From NCBI RefSeq assembly GCF_003473485.1, contig NC_053042.1, positions 51,175,762 through 51,239,761 on the forward strand: a stretch of DNA of 64,000 nt, written 5' to 3'. The notes under the pieces were generated by a model. It was not told the DNA's origin, searched no databases, and saw only the letters and a list, made by a program, of their open reading frames with translations. Both the position numbers and the translations under genes were made by a program. The DNA is from Medicago truncatula. Lineage: Eukaryota > Streptophyta > Magnoliopsida > Fabales > Fabaceae. Each line of letters begins with the position of its first letter. Within the stretch, counting starts at the first letter, position 1. This document shows, in pieces, positions 47,681-60,094 of this stretch.

Positions 47681-48270
47681 GTTAAACTTGTTTTTAGTCC
47701 TTACATTTTATGTCCCTTTGAAGAATAGTCCCTATATTTCATTAAATGTTTTTAAAATCCTCACATTTTATATTCATTATCAAAATTAATCCCTGTTGTT
47801 AATTCTCTAACGGAATGCTGATGTGGCAGTTAGTAGATCCTAAAATGTAAGGACTATTCTTTAAAGTTACGCAAAATAGAGGGACCAAAAAACATATTTA
47901 ATCCTAAAATAATTGGGACCCACCAACCGCCACATCAACATTCCGTTTAATAATTAACAACAAGGACTAATTTTGATAACGGAGATAAAATGTGAGGATT
48001 TTAAAAACATTTAGAGTGTGTTTGGATGAGGTAATTTAGAAATTTTAAAGAATTTAAAATTCTAGGCAATTTACCTCAAAGTATTTGAATTCCCTCGTAA
48101 TATTACATTTCCTCAACATTACATTACATTCCCCCATTCAAACAATGAAATTCACCTCAAAGTATTTAAATTCTCTCATAACATTACATTCCCCTATCCA
48201 AACACACTCTTAATGAAATATAGGGACTATTCTTCAGGCGCAAAATATAAGGACTAAAAACATATTTAAC
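47681..48270. mobile_element. Inverted-repeat element interrupted by a Tourist-like MITE
   Basis: GTTAAACTTGTTTTTAGTCC at the left is mirrored by GGACTAAAAACATATTTAAC at the right. The arms include CACATTTTAT and GAATAGTCCCTATATTTCATT. The right arm is split at 48016-48209. Confidence 0.8.
48016..48209. mobile_element. Tourist-like MITE, TTA target duplication, nested
   Basis: It has perfect 14-bp inverted ends GAGTGTGTTTGGAT / ATCCAAACACACTC, flanked by TTA (48013-48015, 48210-48212). An internal direct repeat of about 80 bp starts CACCTCAAAGTATTT. It lies in the right arm of the element at 47681-48270. The uninterrupted left arm shows the pre-insertion site with a single TTA. Confidence 0.9.
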
Positions 48271-48570
48271 CTAAGAAATTATTAAATGCAATTACTCAAC
48301 AACAAATATAAAATTATTAATTGCAGTGAACAAAATAACAGGTTAAGAATGCACCTGTCAAAAAACAAACTTAAGAATGCAACATGGTGGGAGTTGAGTA
48401 AGTCACACACAAAGTTAATTAACTGGCTTCATCTAATAACGCTTGATCGATTAAAAAAATATAATTAAAGGGTTAAAGGAAAAGGTACTTGTGGGAGAAA
48501 AACAATGCTTTGTGAGAAAGACATTCGATTCCAATGGTCGCAAGGGTTTAACAAAAGTTGATAATGTCTG

Positions 48571-49210
48571 TTTTCTGTTTTACTAATTTTCATTTTTAAG
48601 AAGAAAAAATTGGCATACACTCTATAAGGTGTAAACTAGTTTTGCACTAGTTTCTGACAAGAAGTCAATATTTTACTTTTATTTTTAACAGAAATGCTAA
48701 ATGTTACCACATGGTTTTCGTCGAAACCACACAACCTTACGCCTTCAAGAGATTGTTTCATATTTTCAAATTTATTTTAATTGATATTCATACAAAGGAA
48801 GTGAGGCCACTTACAACGAAAAACCTAACCAACCGGGGAATTCGTGGTTACCATCCTCAAAGTCCCATTGAATCTTTGGAATCTCTTGCAAGCAAGTCTC
48901 AAGAAAAGAAGCTGAAGTCTTAAAATCTCTTGCTACTTTAGTCTTTACTTGATCATTAAGGCATGTAAAATCATATCTTCAAGGAGCTTTACCAAGAATA
49001 GGAGCCCAAGTACTTCCCAAGATTATACGCCTCCCTAAAACCTCATAACTGAAGCGCCTCAAAGTAGAAGGCACACGAATTAATGTTTCACAGATATGTC
49101 CAAACACCTGAATTCTGCTCTTTCCCCAACACATTTTGCTCATTCCCAACTTACCTACTGAAAATGTCCCTGCGGGAGTTAACTCACGCTAGTGTAAATC
49201 TCTGCGTGAG
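48571..49210. other. Spacer of unknown origin
   Basis: The plus-strand frame 48711-48923 and the minus-strand text have somewhat protein-like composition. I recognise no domain, and nothing links it to the flanking duplication. Confidence 0.3.
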
Positions 49211-49320
49211 TTATAGAGAAACCCAATGTTAGTCCCCAGCTGAACAGGTGGTATAGGGCTCGTGCAAGACATTCCGGTTGCAAATCCGATTGGTCTAGTC
49301 CACACGCCCATACCCTAGAA
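49211..49320 (+). pseudogene. Fossil of PPDK regulatory-protein exon 1
   Basis: This segment matches 41161-41270 without gaps, at about 80% identity by hand count. AGTCCCCAGCTGAAC, GGGCTCGTGCAA and GGTCTAGTCCAC are exactly shared. It is in the same orientation as the intact gene. Neither the rest of exon 1 nor exons 2-3 can be found downstream. Confidence 0.85.
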
Positions 49321-50279
49321 CATAGTCATATGATTTACAATTCACGTTGGTATGAGATACGGGTTCGCGGTAAGCAACATGAGAAAAAATCGTACATATG
49401 TGGGTATATAATTTCGGTACGCATCGGTTCGTAATAATAGTAATACCTAATTAACTATCAATAATTTCTTAATAAAAAGATTCTTTTAAATAGAATTTTT
49501 AAACAAAACTTAAAATCTATTAGTAATTACTAAATATTTACATCCCAACCTATATGTTTTCCTGTAAAATTTATTTATTCCATCACAGGTTTTTCTTACT
49601 CTTCTATCTCCTACTCAACCTCTTCTTCCCCTTTCTTTAATCTAGCCCACTTGTCTCGGTTCATCGGTTTCCACGAATTACATAAAAACTTGTACAACCA
49701 ATTCGCAAAAGTAGCACGAACGGTACGCATGTATGTATTTGCGGTTCAAATTACTCCCTCTGTCTTAAAATATAATAAAAAATTGGTCAACAAAAATTAA
49801 TGAATTTGGTTCAAAATTTGTACCAAATACATCAACTTACGCTATTTCATTTTGGCTTACATTTTGGGACGGAGGGAGTATGTCAAGAGAATTATGTGAT
49901 GCATGTCCCAAAGAGTTGTATCTCTTCACCAAAATATCTCTATAAATAGACATTATGGAGGCAGAAAAACACAATCATATTTTTGTGAGTTCGAATTTTG
50001 GTCAAAACAATACCAAATTATTTCTTCTTTTTTCTAATGCACGAGAGTAAATGAGAAAACTTTTATTTGTAATCATCAACCGATACATTTTGATTGTGCA
50101 ATTCATTTTAAGGATTCTAAAGTATTTTGAAGGGAATTTGCATGCGGTTGACAAAAACTTTTTTCCAACTTAGTGTGTTCTCACATGTTTTAGATCTATT
50201 TTTGCAAACATCGTCATGATCAACTTCATCTTATTCCTATTCAAGTTTTTGAAGTGGTCCCCTGACAAAAGATTCAACA
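49321..50279. other. Spacer with one Stowaway-like MITE
   Basis: No gene was seen. It contains the MITE at 49754-49878. Confidence 0.4.
49754..49878. mobile_element. Stowaway-like MITE, TA target duplication
   Basis: CTCCCTCTGTCTTAAAAT at the left matches ATTTTGGGACGGAGGGAG at the right, with TA on both sides (49752-49753, 49879-49880). It is 125 bp. Confidence 0.85.
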
Positions 50280-52425
50280 AAAATAGAGTGGAGTATGATA
50301 CAATGAATAAGTAGAATTTAGTTTCTTTTCCTTCAAGGTAAAGGAAGCTCTGTTCGTGTCAAATTGGTGAAGTATTTCTCCATAGTTTGGTTTCCGAAGT
50401 CAGATATAGAAAAATGGTCCTAGGGAGCCTTTTTTATTGCTTGCCTAATTGTTTTAGGCAAATTCTATGGTACACCCACTATATTTGAGTGTAACGGTAC
50501 ACTCACTCTTTAAATTCATAGTTAAATGAGTTGTTTTTTAAAGAAAAATATTTTTTTTTTTATCATTTATTATAATAACTAAATCTTATTCATCAAAAGT
50601 GTCAACAAGAAATAATTTTTTATTTTTTTAAATTTTTATCACTCATAATTGAGAACATTCATTATTTTTTACGATAATATGTAAAAAAAGTTACTATGAT
50701 TCTTATAAACAATTAAATTATGTTTTTTCTTATGAAATAGTGTTCTATAAAATATAAATATTGACAAATAGCTATTTACTACATAAAAAATGATCGTTCA
50801 TTTATAAAATTAAGAAGCAGGAGTACCGGTACACCTCATTTTGTGAGTGTACCATAGAAGTTCCTTTGTCTTTGTGGATCCAGTAATACTTAATTGTTAT
50901 GTCAGCACATCGTTTATTAATATGCACAATATCTATTTTGTTACCAAATTATCCGGTGGGATTTAATATTCATGCACCGTGCTTGCATTCACTTGTTGAA
51001 AATCAATACATGGAATTGTCATGCTACAAATTTGAATATCTTGGATTACAAGCAACCTATATAGGCATTTAATATATTCGCTCAATTACAACTTTTATCA
51101 TCATATTTTTACTCATTCACATATTTGGTCTTCGGATTTTAAAACTACCCAGTTTTGGTCCCTTGATTAGATTTTTATACTTAAAAAATGGTGGATTTGA
51201 AGTTGAAACTACAATTTTTAATGAGTTATTATCTTATAATTTCACGAGTGTTGATTAATCCACATTATTAGGTCGCATGACACATTATTTAAAATTTGTC
51301 AATTCATTATTTTAAAGTACAAAAATATGATAGAAGAATGATTTTAAAATGAGGAAACTTGTTCTATGAATGAGTCATAATAAGGACATCAAATCCGTAA
51401 TTAAGCCGAAGATATTTATGTAAGATTAGTGGTGTACCAAACAGGCCTATAGGCAGGCACGAAAACATGGGCAGTGATTTTGTTTTCCTTAATTCTATCC
51501 TTCCTTTCCATTCACAAATTTAATCACAGCCATGAGTTTTGTAGCTTGAGTTGTTAATATTTTGTTCTTGTTCACCTAACTGCGATGTATGGATTAAAAA
51601 CTTTTAGTATATATCATGGTTGAGGAAAAGATTAATATGCTTACGTTCCTAAATTGGCATACCAATTAAACTTCTATTAGCGGCAAACATATCAATCTTA
51701 AGATAAAGGTTCTTTGTCTAGGAAAAGGACTTGTGTTCACATGCTTTTAGTTATTTAGACCAAAGTACACCACATAAATTTACCAAATTAAACCAAATGC
51801 TTCACTCACCTAATTGATTCGGAAAAGTTTCACAATATATCAAGTATCAACATCATTTGTCCCTAGAAAAAAAAATTAGTGGGTTGCAGCTTTATTGATA
51901 AAGACCAAAAATTTCATTCAGTGTGCATGTCTTTTAGTGCTTACTGCTCACAACATTGCACTTTTGTTTTGTAGCTTGTAGGTAGCTCTCATGGCATAAG
52001 CATTGCACCACTGTTTTCCTTTCTCCTCTACTTTTCTTTATTATCTTCACTTTAAATTTACAAAAAGGTTCAAATGCTATTAGGATTACATGTAAGAGCA
52101 AGCAGAATATAATGATACAAGTGAGGTATATAAATCCTACGGAGAAAAAAAGTAAAAAGTAACATTCTCATCCTCCAACTCTATGTCCTAATATAACACA
52201 CCAAAGAAATATTCCCTCCCCCCTCCCCTCTATCACGGTGCATAAAATCACCAATGTATTTGCCTCTTGTATCTCCAGAAATGGTAACTGATTCTGACAT
52301 AAAGTTGGTGGAAATTCTAGTTAGCATTTGAACCTTATGTAATTTTTTCTTCTTCACACTTTTTTGGCACGTGCCAAAATCTCATCTTATCCGGTATAAT
52401 TCGTTAGTAACTATTGCAAATCACT
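50280..52425. repeat. Duplicated spacer, right copy
   Basis: This segment is collinear with 43680-45088. It differs by an inserted MITE (50466-50864) and many small changes. Confidence 0.75.
50466..50864. mobile_element. MITE with CTATGGTACAC ends, inside the right duplicated spacer
   Basis: TTCTATGGTACACCCACTAT at the left matches TTCTATGGTACACTCACAAA read inward from the right. The equivalent place in the left copy (about 43860) lacks it. No clear target duplication was seen. Confidence 0.65.
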
Positions 52426-55301
52426 TCAATGTTCCACTCCATTATGCTTGCTGATACTAAGAGTCAAGAATATCAGTAACAATGTTCCTACACTTGACCT
52501 GTTTCAAAAAATAAAATTGTATTAAGGACTAATTAGCACAAGTCGGTACATGTTTTTGATTAACGGTAAGATTGTCAAAATCAAGATGAACTATCGTGAG
52601 TTCGTAGTTTGCAAAACTCACATTTAATCTAAATATACACTTGAAAGCATAAAATAATTGAGTTATATAAGAGTTGAGTCTTACAATGTGGCAAACACAA
52701 GAAGAACTTTTTTAGGGTCAAGAAGCCATGAAGAAGATCGTCCAAAACTACTTCTTCTTGTTATAGATTTGTTTTCTGCGTTGGTGTTACACATGTTACT
52801 AGCTGTTGTGACAGTAATTTGATGATGTACTTGTTGTGGATTTGTTGAATTCTGTGTGGACCCCACTGGTACCACCGTTGACTTGCATGATCCTAACAGA
52901 GCCGCTACAGTTCAATGAAATTAAACCCATATTCAATATACAAAGTATATTTTCATTACATTACAAGTTCACAATAGTAATTCCAAATCTCTCTGATAAT
53001 GGACAGTACATGTGGCCCCAAAGTATGGTGTACCAAAAACATATTAATTGTATATGATAAGCTTATATAATCTTATAGAACTTTAGACTTGTATATGTTA
53101 ACTAAGTTTGACAATTTTACATAGTAGGTTTCCTAATTTTTCACCTTAACTAATCTTCAACCACCAAGGACCAGGACAAACAAATTTCACTAAATCCATG
53201 TGTAATCATGTTTGATGTTATTCTTAAACTATAGAACTAATATTGGTATATTATATATCATAATATAGATATGAGTCATAGGAATCAGTGGACACCAACC
53301 TTGGCCTGACACAAGTACAGGTTGGCGATGAATTATTTTACCATTTGAATTTTAGTTACTAGTGTTCACCAATGTGCCATAACGGTCAAACAGTATGTGA
53401 AAACAAACAGACCTTAAAGTTTGACAATTATATAAAACTTTTTCAACTCAAAGATGTAACATGAAAACAAAATCCTGAGTTGGCAAATCAATCGGTACAG
53501 ATTCATAAGATAATGTAAAACACAACAAAATACATTTGGATTCTTTCATGTATTTTTTGTATCTATTGCACACAATTTTTTCTAGAAATTACCATGTGTC
53601 ACATCAAAAACAAGAAACAATGATGATCCAAGTCCCAATAAATGAAAAGAAACAAATTTGAAGTTAGAAGAAAACAATGAACGAGGTCGGTAACACTTTG
53701 GAAGGGAAATAGTACCTTTCGGAGAACATGTAGTAGGGACAATATCCTTGTCTTGAAGTGTGACATTGCCACTCACATTTCTATCACCCCCACGCTGGGA
53801 TCCTTTCCTGGATAGGCTCCGCTGCAACTATAAATCGTTTAAAATAAATAAATAAATCGAGTGAAAGAAATTATTAAATTGTATTTCTTGAATAAATAAA
53901 ATATCAAGTGCAATAAACCAAAAGAAAGAACAACTTAACAATGCAATGCAACATGGTGGGAGTTGAGTAAGTCACACACAAAGTTAATTTACTGGCTTCC
54001 TCTAATCTTCAACGCTTGATCAATTAAAAAGTTATAATTAAAGGGTTAAAGGAAAAGGCGTGCGAGAAAAATATTGCTTGAGAAAGACATTCGATTCTAA
54101 TGGCCGCAAAGGTTTAACAAAAGTTGATAATGTCTATACCTTATTATCCGTTTAATTAATTTAGTGTATGAGTTTCGTTGATATTATAAGTCATAGTTTA
54201 CTAAAAAAGTTGGTCATAGTGTAGACTAAAAAAGTGGTCATAGTGTAAACTAGTTTTACTCATAAGAGAATTCAAACATTTTAAAGTTATTCTAAAATCA
54301 CAGTTATAAAGTGGACTTGCGTGTCAAATATTATGAGTTCTTATTAGATAACTATTAAATCTTTCTAATAATAGGAGTTGTGTTATTTTGGTAATGATAT
54401 CAAATTATGAAAATAAATTATAATATAATATTAATATAGTTTCAATATGTTATTAATTATATTTAGTAGATTATTATGAGTATAACATTGTCTTGCAATT
54501 CTTAGTCATTCACTAAACCAAATTAAAAACAATTTTTTTTTGTCAATTAATTAACAACAGTTTTTAATGTCACTTATCATTATTTTTAAGTGTTCAAATA
54601 TATTTTGTCAAAAAAAAAAAAAAAAAAAGTGTTCAGATATATAAATTTATTCGTTAATCATCCATATTATGTTAAAATATAGATTATATTTAGGAGTTCA
54701 ATATACATAATATTCACTAACCATAATTTATTTATTTACACACTTAAAAATTGTGGTTAATTAGGTTACTTTATCAATGTCTCATCGCAATCAAAAATAA
54801 AATATATGTAAGAATTATAAGTTTACATAATAAAATAACTCAAAAACAGAGCATGACACAGTCTCTGTTTTGTTCATGGGATGGACTAAATAATATAATA
54901 TAAAAATGAACAAATCATCGCAAAGCAAAATATATGAATTAATAATTAAAAAGAATAAAAGTTTCTTACCGTAGTTCTTGAATTGGCATTGATTATGTCT
55001 TTGTTGATGGTAGAAGAGAAAGAGTCCATATCAATCACAAAGCTATCTACTTTCTCAGAAGAATATTGATATGCGTTTATGTGATCAGAAACCAAGATTC
55101 TCTGTGAACCTATCTTCATCTGTTCTGATTCCAAAGCCTCACAAGAAGAAGAAACCAAATCCTATCAAGAACACAAAACCACAAAGATTATTATGATTTA
55201 TCAAAGAATATTGATGACCCAGAATTCAATGGAACAGTTATTATAAAAGAAATTAAGATTCTTACCAACTCAGGAATTTGAGCAAGTTCCATCACTTTCA
55301 T
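52426..55301 (-). CDS. Uncharacterised plant protein with C-terminal membrane anchor
   Basis: There are five exons on the minus strand: 55266-55301, 54970-55161, 53716-53821, 52685-52904 and 52426-52498. All have GT-AG borders, phases close, and the product is 208 residues. The first exon gives only MKVMELAQIPEL. There follow an acidic, Ser-rich part (13-76); a basic segment RSLSRKGSQRGGDR (77-90); VHHQITVTT; RRSSFGRSSSWLLDPKKV; and a hydrophobic stretch at about 178-200 (VLLVFATLSSVGTLLLIFLT). Eight residues remain after it, a tail-anchored layout. I recall similar small plant proteins with the RSLSRKGS and SSWLLDPKKVL blocks, but know no function. The Ser/Arg context could be phosphorylated (inference). 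Two broken copies lie at 45089-47634. Confidence 0.8.
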
Positions 55302-57211
55302 AGAGGAAAAATAGGGATATAGAAGAGGAAAAAAGTGGGGTAGTGTTTATTTTGAAGTTTCTGCGTCAAAAGTTGCGTATTGAATGAGTCAAGAGTACCT
55401 GAATGAAAATTGAAAATTCATATGAAGAAACTCAACTTTACATGGGAAAAAGAACAAAACATAAGACCAACAAAAACCAAAAGAAAAAGTACATGTGAAC
55501 CATAACACAGAAATTTGGTCTTTAACGAGTGTTTTTTGGTTTTCACAATTCTTGAAAATCTGCAAAGTTTGTAAAAGACAGAGGAAAGAACGGGTAAGAG
55601 AAGTTGGTGGTAGTTTAGTTTCTTGTGATGAAAATAATGATGATGGAATGGAAGTGGAAGTGGAAGAAAGAAGAAACAAAGTGACTTATAACTACAACGT
55701 TTTTTGTCTGATTAGAGGTGGATGGTTTTTATTGGAAGGTAGAAAATAATGAGAGCATGATATGATCAAATTGATCATGTGGGGTTTCTTGTAAAAACAA
55801 ATATTCATCAACTTAGGATTAGGATTAGGAGGTGGGAATGGGTTTAGAATTTAATTAATTGCAAAAGTGGACATGGTTCCACACTTCCACTTTATCCCTC
55901 TTGTCATCCTATTTTATATTTTCAGACTAAATTCTATGCACCCATGAAAAATTTCATGTATCCAATCAAATTATCTCAAGTAAATATTTGTAGACTTTTT
56001 AGGAATTAATATAAAAAAATTGTATAATTGAAGACTTGATACAAAATAGGCCAACATGATAAGATGATGGTGAGTTTCTATTCGAAAACGGTGTAAAATT
56101 ATTTTACATTGTCAATACATTATCTTACTACTTAAAGATTTGAATTGACCGATAATATTATAATTTTAAAGATCAAACTATTGATTTACTTTATTATTAT
56201 AGAAGAGTGCACCACACACTTTTTAAACTGACAAATTATTATCAACACTAAGGTAAGGTGTTTAGTGAACATCATTTGTAGGAAAATTTGGACTTCCTTC
56301 TACCATCTTCAATAATAACGCACTAACACTCTTGAGGTTAACAATATATCTTTATGTCTTTTGAACCGTTTTTATTTTCCGTCTTAGCATCTTCAATAAC
56401 AACGCACTAACACTGGCACTTAGCATCTTTAAAATATTTTTATTTTTTGCAATTTTTTTCATACTTGTTAATTAATATCATGTGTTGAATTTGTTAATTA
56501 TTAAAGGTGTTGAATTAATAAATTAATAAAGTATATATAAATTTCAATTTAAAAACATGTTAGAGAATTTGTTTTTTTTAAGGAATGATAGAGAATTTGT
56601 TGTCACTTAATCTTATGAGCACAATTATTATTATTATTTTGTCTAAATTATTAGCATAATTCTAGTTTATATATATCTCTTATTCTACTTTGTTGAGTTC
56701 TTTGCTATGACGTGTAGCAGATAAGCATATTTGCAATCACCGGGGTTTATCTGGTCATGGGTCCGCCCGACCGAAGGATTCACTAATTCGGATTGATTGA
56801 ATGTCAAATAATTAGATGGTATGTACTACCAAAAAAATAAAAAATAAATTAGATGGTCTGTTTTGTTTTTTTAACACAAAATTAGATGGTATGAATCATT
56901 GCTTTAGTTCCTTTTTTTTCTCTTCCTTATACAAAATCATGTTTTTGATTGGAGCAATGCAATATCTCTATAAAAATAACATTAAAAAAATTTCAAGAAT
57001 AAAGAGCAGCAAATTACAATGCACTATTTGCCACAATTTAAGGAGGTGTGACTAAAAAATAGGAAATGAACATATAAATCATGCAATTAAAACTTGCCAG
57101 CTGTTTCTTGAAAAATTCTTGATGCTATTTTTCTAGAGAAATAACATTTTCTTTTTGATTAAGGTACCGAGAGAATGGGTTTATAATGAATCCAAATCAA
57201 TCCGAATAATG
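55302..57211. other. Intergenic upstream of the membrane-anchored gene
   Basis: The first few hundred bases may hold a minus-strand 5' leader with an intron (possible donor CAG|GTACTCTTG near 55398). Open frames at 55389-55749 look like leader sequence rather than genes. Beyond that I see nothing. Confidence 0.4.
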
Positions 57212-57219
57212 ATCAATCT

Positions 57220-57717
57220 CTTTCTCTCTCTTCTCCTTCTCAAACCCTATCTGTCTCACTTTCTTCTTCTTCTTCTTTTTGTCAGAGGGGTGATTTAGAG
57301 CCAATTTTGACCTAAAAATCACACCTCTAAGTTGTTTTTTCGTTTGTTTTTGTGATTTCGTCGTCTCTGCACGACTCTTTGTTTTGATTTTTCGGCCTTG
57401 TGCGGTGTGTTTTTTATTTCCCGTCTCAGTGCTGTGTTTAATTGATTTAGGTTGAAAGATTAGCTTTGAGCAAGTGCAGATCCAATCAATGACTTTGACG
57501 TCGTCAACGTTGCAGATCCGGAAACATGAGTATTCTGGAGACTTGAATATAGTCATATTTGTAGGCATAGATACTTTGCCATTTTATGCTATTAACATAG
57601 ATGTTGTGAGTTTGTTCACATATTCATCCTTTTTGTTTTTAGCGAATTTGGATTTGTATTGTATCGATGTACAATTTGAAAAATGAATATCTTTTATTTT
57701 TGTCAAAAACAATAAAA
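57220..57717 (+). mobile_element. Possible A-tailed retro-insertion
   Basis: This 498-bp segment begins with pyrimidine-rich DNA (CTTTCTCTCTCTTCTCC...) and ends TGTCAAAAACAATAAAA. ATCAATCT lies on both sides (57212-57219, 57718-57725). The 8-bp repeat is short and AT-rich, so this is tentative. No protein domain was seen in it. Confidence 0.35.
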
Positions 57718-57725
57718 ATCAATCT

Positions 57726-59282
57726 AAATTATGTGTGTAATTCCAATTTTGTACCACCAAAATGATAAATGACGATTGAAACTCACACATATAAATCAAG
57801 TTGTTGAAGTTCGAATTCCAATCACGATATTCAATCTAAATTTTTAGATATTTTTGTTAATTGAGTTATGAATTGTGGTTGAGATTCCTACTTTTAATTT
57901 ATCACCATCATCATATCAAGATAAATTACGATAAAAATAATATTTTATAGTATTTTGAGGTAAATATTTTGGTTTTTCTTTCCTCTTAGATTTTTTCACG
58001 GGAGTTGATCGTATTCAAATAACTTTAAACATCTCTCTCAAAATTAAAATTTAAATATTGATTCGTCATGTTATAGAATTATAATAAAACTGCGTATGAA
58101 GTAAACATATTTTGAATTTACATGGACTAAATTAAAAAAAAACTTACAAAGAGTAAAATCTAAATCACTGCAATTGTTGAACGTAATGATAGTTTTTTTT
58201 TTCCTTTTCTGAAAGAACGTAATGATAGTTCATAATAAATGATTAGTCATATAATTAATTAATATATCATCACACCCTTGATGATTCAAGAATTGCACTG
58301 ATTAGTCTAAGACATAAAAAATTGTTTATTAATACTCCCATAAGTTTGCTTATTTATTTCTCTCCGCTTTCTATCTGTACTTTTTTTTTTCCCGATAAAT
58401 TTTATCTGTACTTAATTAAAGATTCACATAGTAAGTGCTTACAGATCTTTTTTTAAGGGATTTCATTTCGGTGCTTACAGTGAAAAAGCAGAATCTGTGT
58501 GATTTAATAGTAAGGCACGTGCTGTTATATATGAGTTGTGCGTTGTACAAAAACAAAAATATAAGAGTTTTATCTTCTTCTTATGAACAGAAAAAATATG
58601 CGTTAGTGCGTTGGATGTCATTGACTGATGACTCAATGCTAGCTAGTGCACACATTCGCTATTTTCTATCTTGAACTCGATCGAACACATATATCACTGG
58701 TTTCATCGTATTCATATGTATGCTTCCCCTTTTTGCTAAAAAGTATAGGCCATTATCTAAAAAAACAGTAGATCCTCCATTCTCAAACTATTGTACTTTT
58801 ATGTGTAAAGTCACAAGTTTTCTAATATATGACATATGGATTAAACATTAATTTATATAGCTTTTGTTTTAGGGAAATTTATATAGCTTTATACACACAA
58901 AACTATAGAAATTCTTTTATGGTCTCTTTGGGAGGGGATATTTGAAGGTTTTGGATGAGAGAATTTTTGGAGGGTTGAGTTTATATTTTAAAATATATTT
59001 GATAATTTTTTAAAATTGACTAACAACATAATAATTGATTATATAGTATTTCAATTACACTTAATTAATTTTAAAAAATATTTTATACCGGTTGTAATTT
59101 AAAATGAAAAGTAATTTCTCTCCTTTTCTCAAAACTTTTCATTCAAACACTTCCTTAAAAATTTATTGTAGGATCTCAACTAAAAAAACTAAAAAGCATA
59201 TCCTCGTAAGTATAGACACCGCTCTTAATCCACACACAAATAGATAGATAGATACATGCATACATAAACAGACATAGATAGA
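57726..59282. other. Intergenic, AT-rich
   Basis: No gene or defined element was seen. The frame at 58435-58674 lacks protein-like features. Confidence 0.45.
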
Positions 59283-59291
59283 TTATTGTAT

Positions 59292-60056
59292 GAGTAAATT
59301 ACACTCCCCTTCCTTCTAAAATGTTTGAGTTACACTCTCCTCCCCTCTTATGTTAAAATATACATTCCCCTCCCCTCTTATTCAAAATATATTAGAAAAT
59401 ATTTCACTCATCTCCCTTAAGAGAAGTTTGAATTACATTCCTCTCCCCTCTTATGTTAAAATCTACACTTTAATCCCTCAATAATTTTTTTATTTCTAAT
59501 AATCTAGCAAAAAAATAATAATCTAACACACTTCAGAAAAAAAATAATATTGCGGGTCTATTTTAATATAATCAAAATTTGAATACATATTTTTCGCTAT
59601 TTTTTATTCACAATTTCATTAACATATAGTTTTAAACCCTGATTTAAAATATGAAACAACCCAAAATAAAATTAAAAAAATATGAAAAAGTACTAAAGAC
59701 AATAAAATATGGCTATTTAAAAGTTAATTTTATACTCTAAAATATAAAATTAATAGAAAAATATTTAAATTTAATCATCATTGACGTTTAAATTATAAAG
59801 AAATAAATTTATTTTTCTTAATTGGTGGTTCAAAATTAGTATATAATATAAAAATATTTATTTAAATTAAAATATATTAAAGAGTAGTACATATTTGATT
59901 ATTAAGGGATGAGATTGTAATTCAAGCATCGTACAAGGGAGAGGAATATAGTTTTTCTTTTCAATGGAGGGAAGTGTATATTTTAACATTTTAACATAAG
60001 AGGGGGAGGGAAGTGTAATTCAAACATCTTTAAGGGGAGGGGAGTGTAATTTACTC
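59292..60056. mobile_element. Mutator-type element, 9-bp target duplication TTATTGTAT
   Basis: GAGTAAATTACACTCCCCTT at the left matches GAGTAAATTACACTCCCCTC read inward from the right. The arms run about 85 bp. Exact TTATTGTAT lies on both sides (59283-59291, 60057-60065). The 765-bp interior is AT-rich and non-coding. A partial extra copy of the arm lies at about 59424. Confidence 0.88.
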
Positions 60057-60094
60057 TTATTGTATTGATTCTAATGTTTGTTTGTTTTTAAGTT

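Noticed and set aside
55389-55749. Separate genes on both strands upstream of the membrane-anchored gene
   Set aside because: The frames overlap on opposite strands, are low-complexity, and sit where the leader and promoter are expected.
58435-58674. 79-codon open frame
   Set aside because: It has no domain and no splice or promoter context, and such a length is expected by chance in 64 kb.
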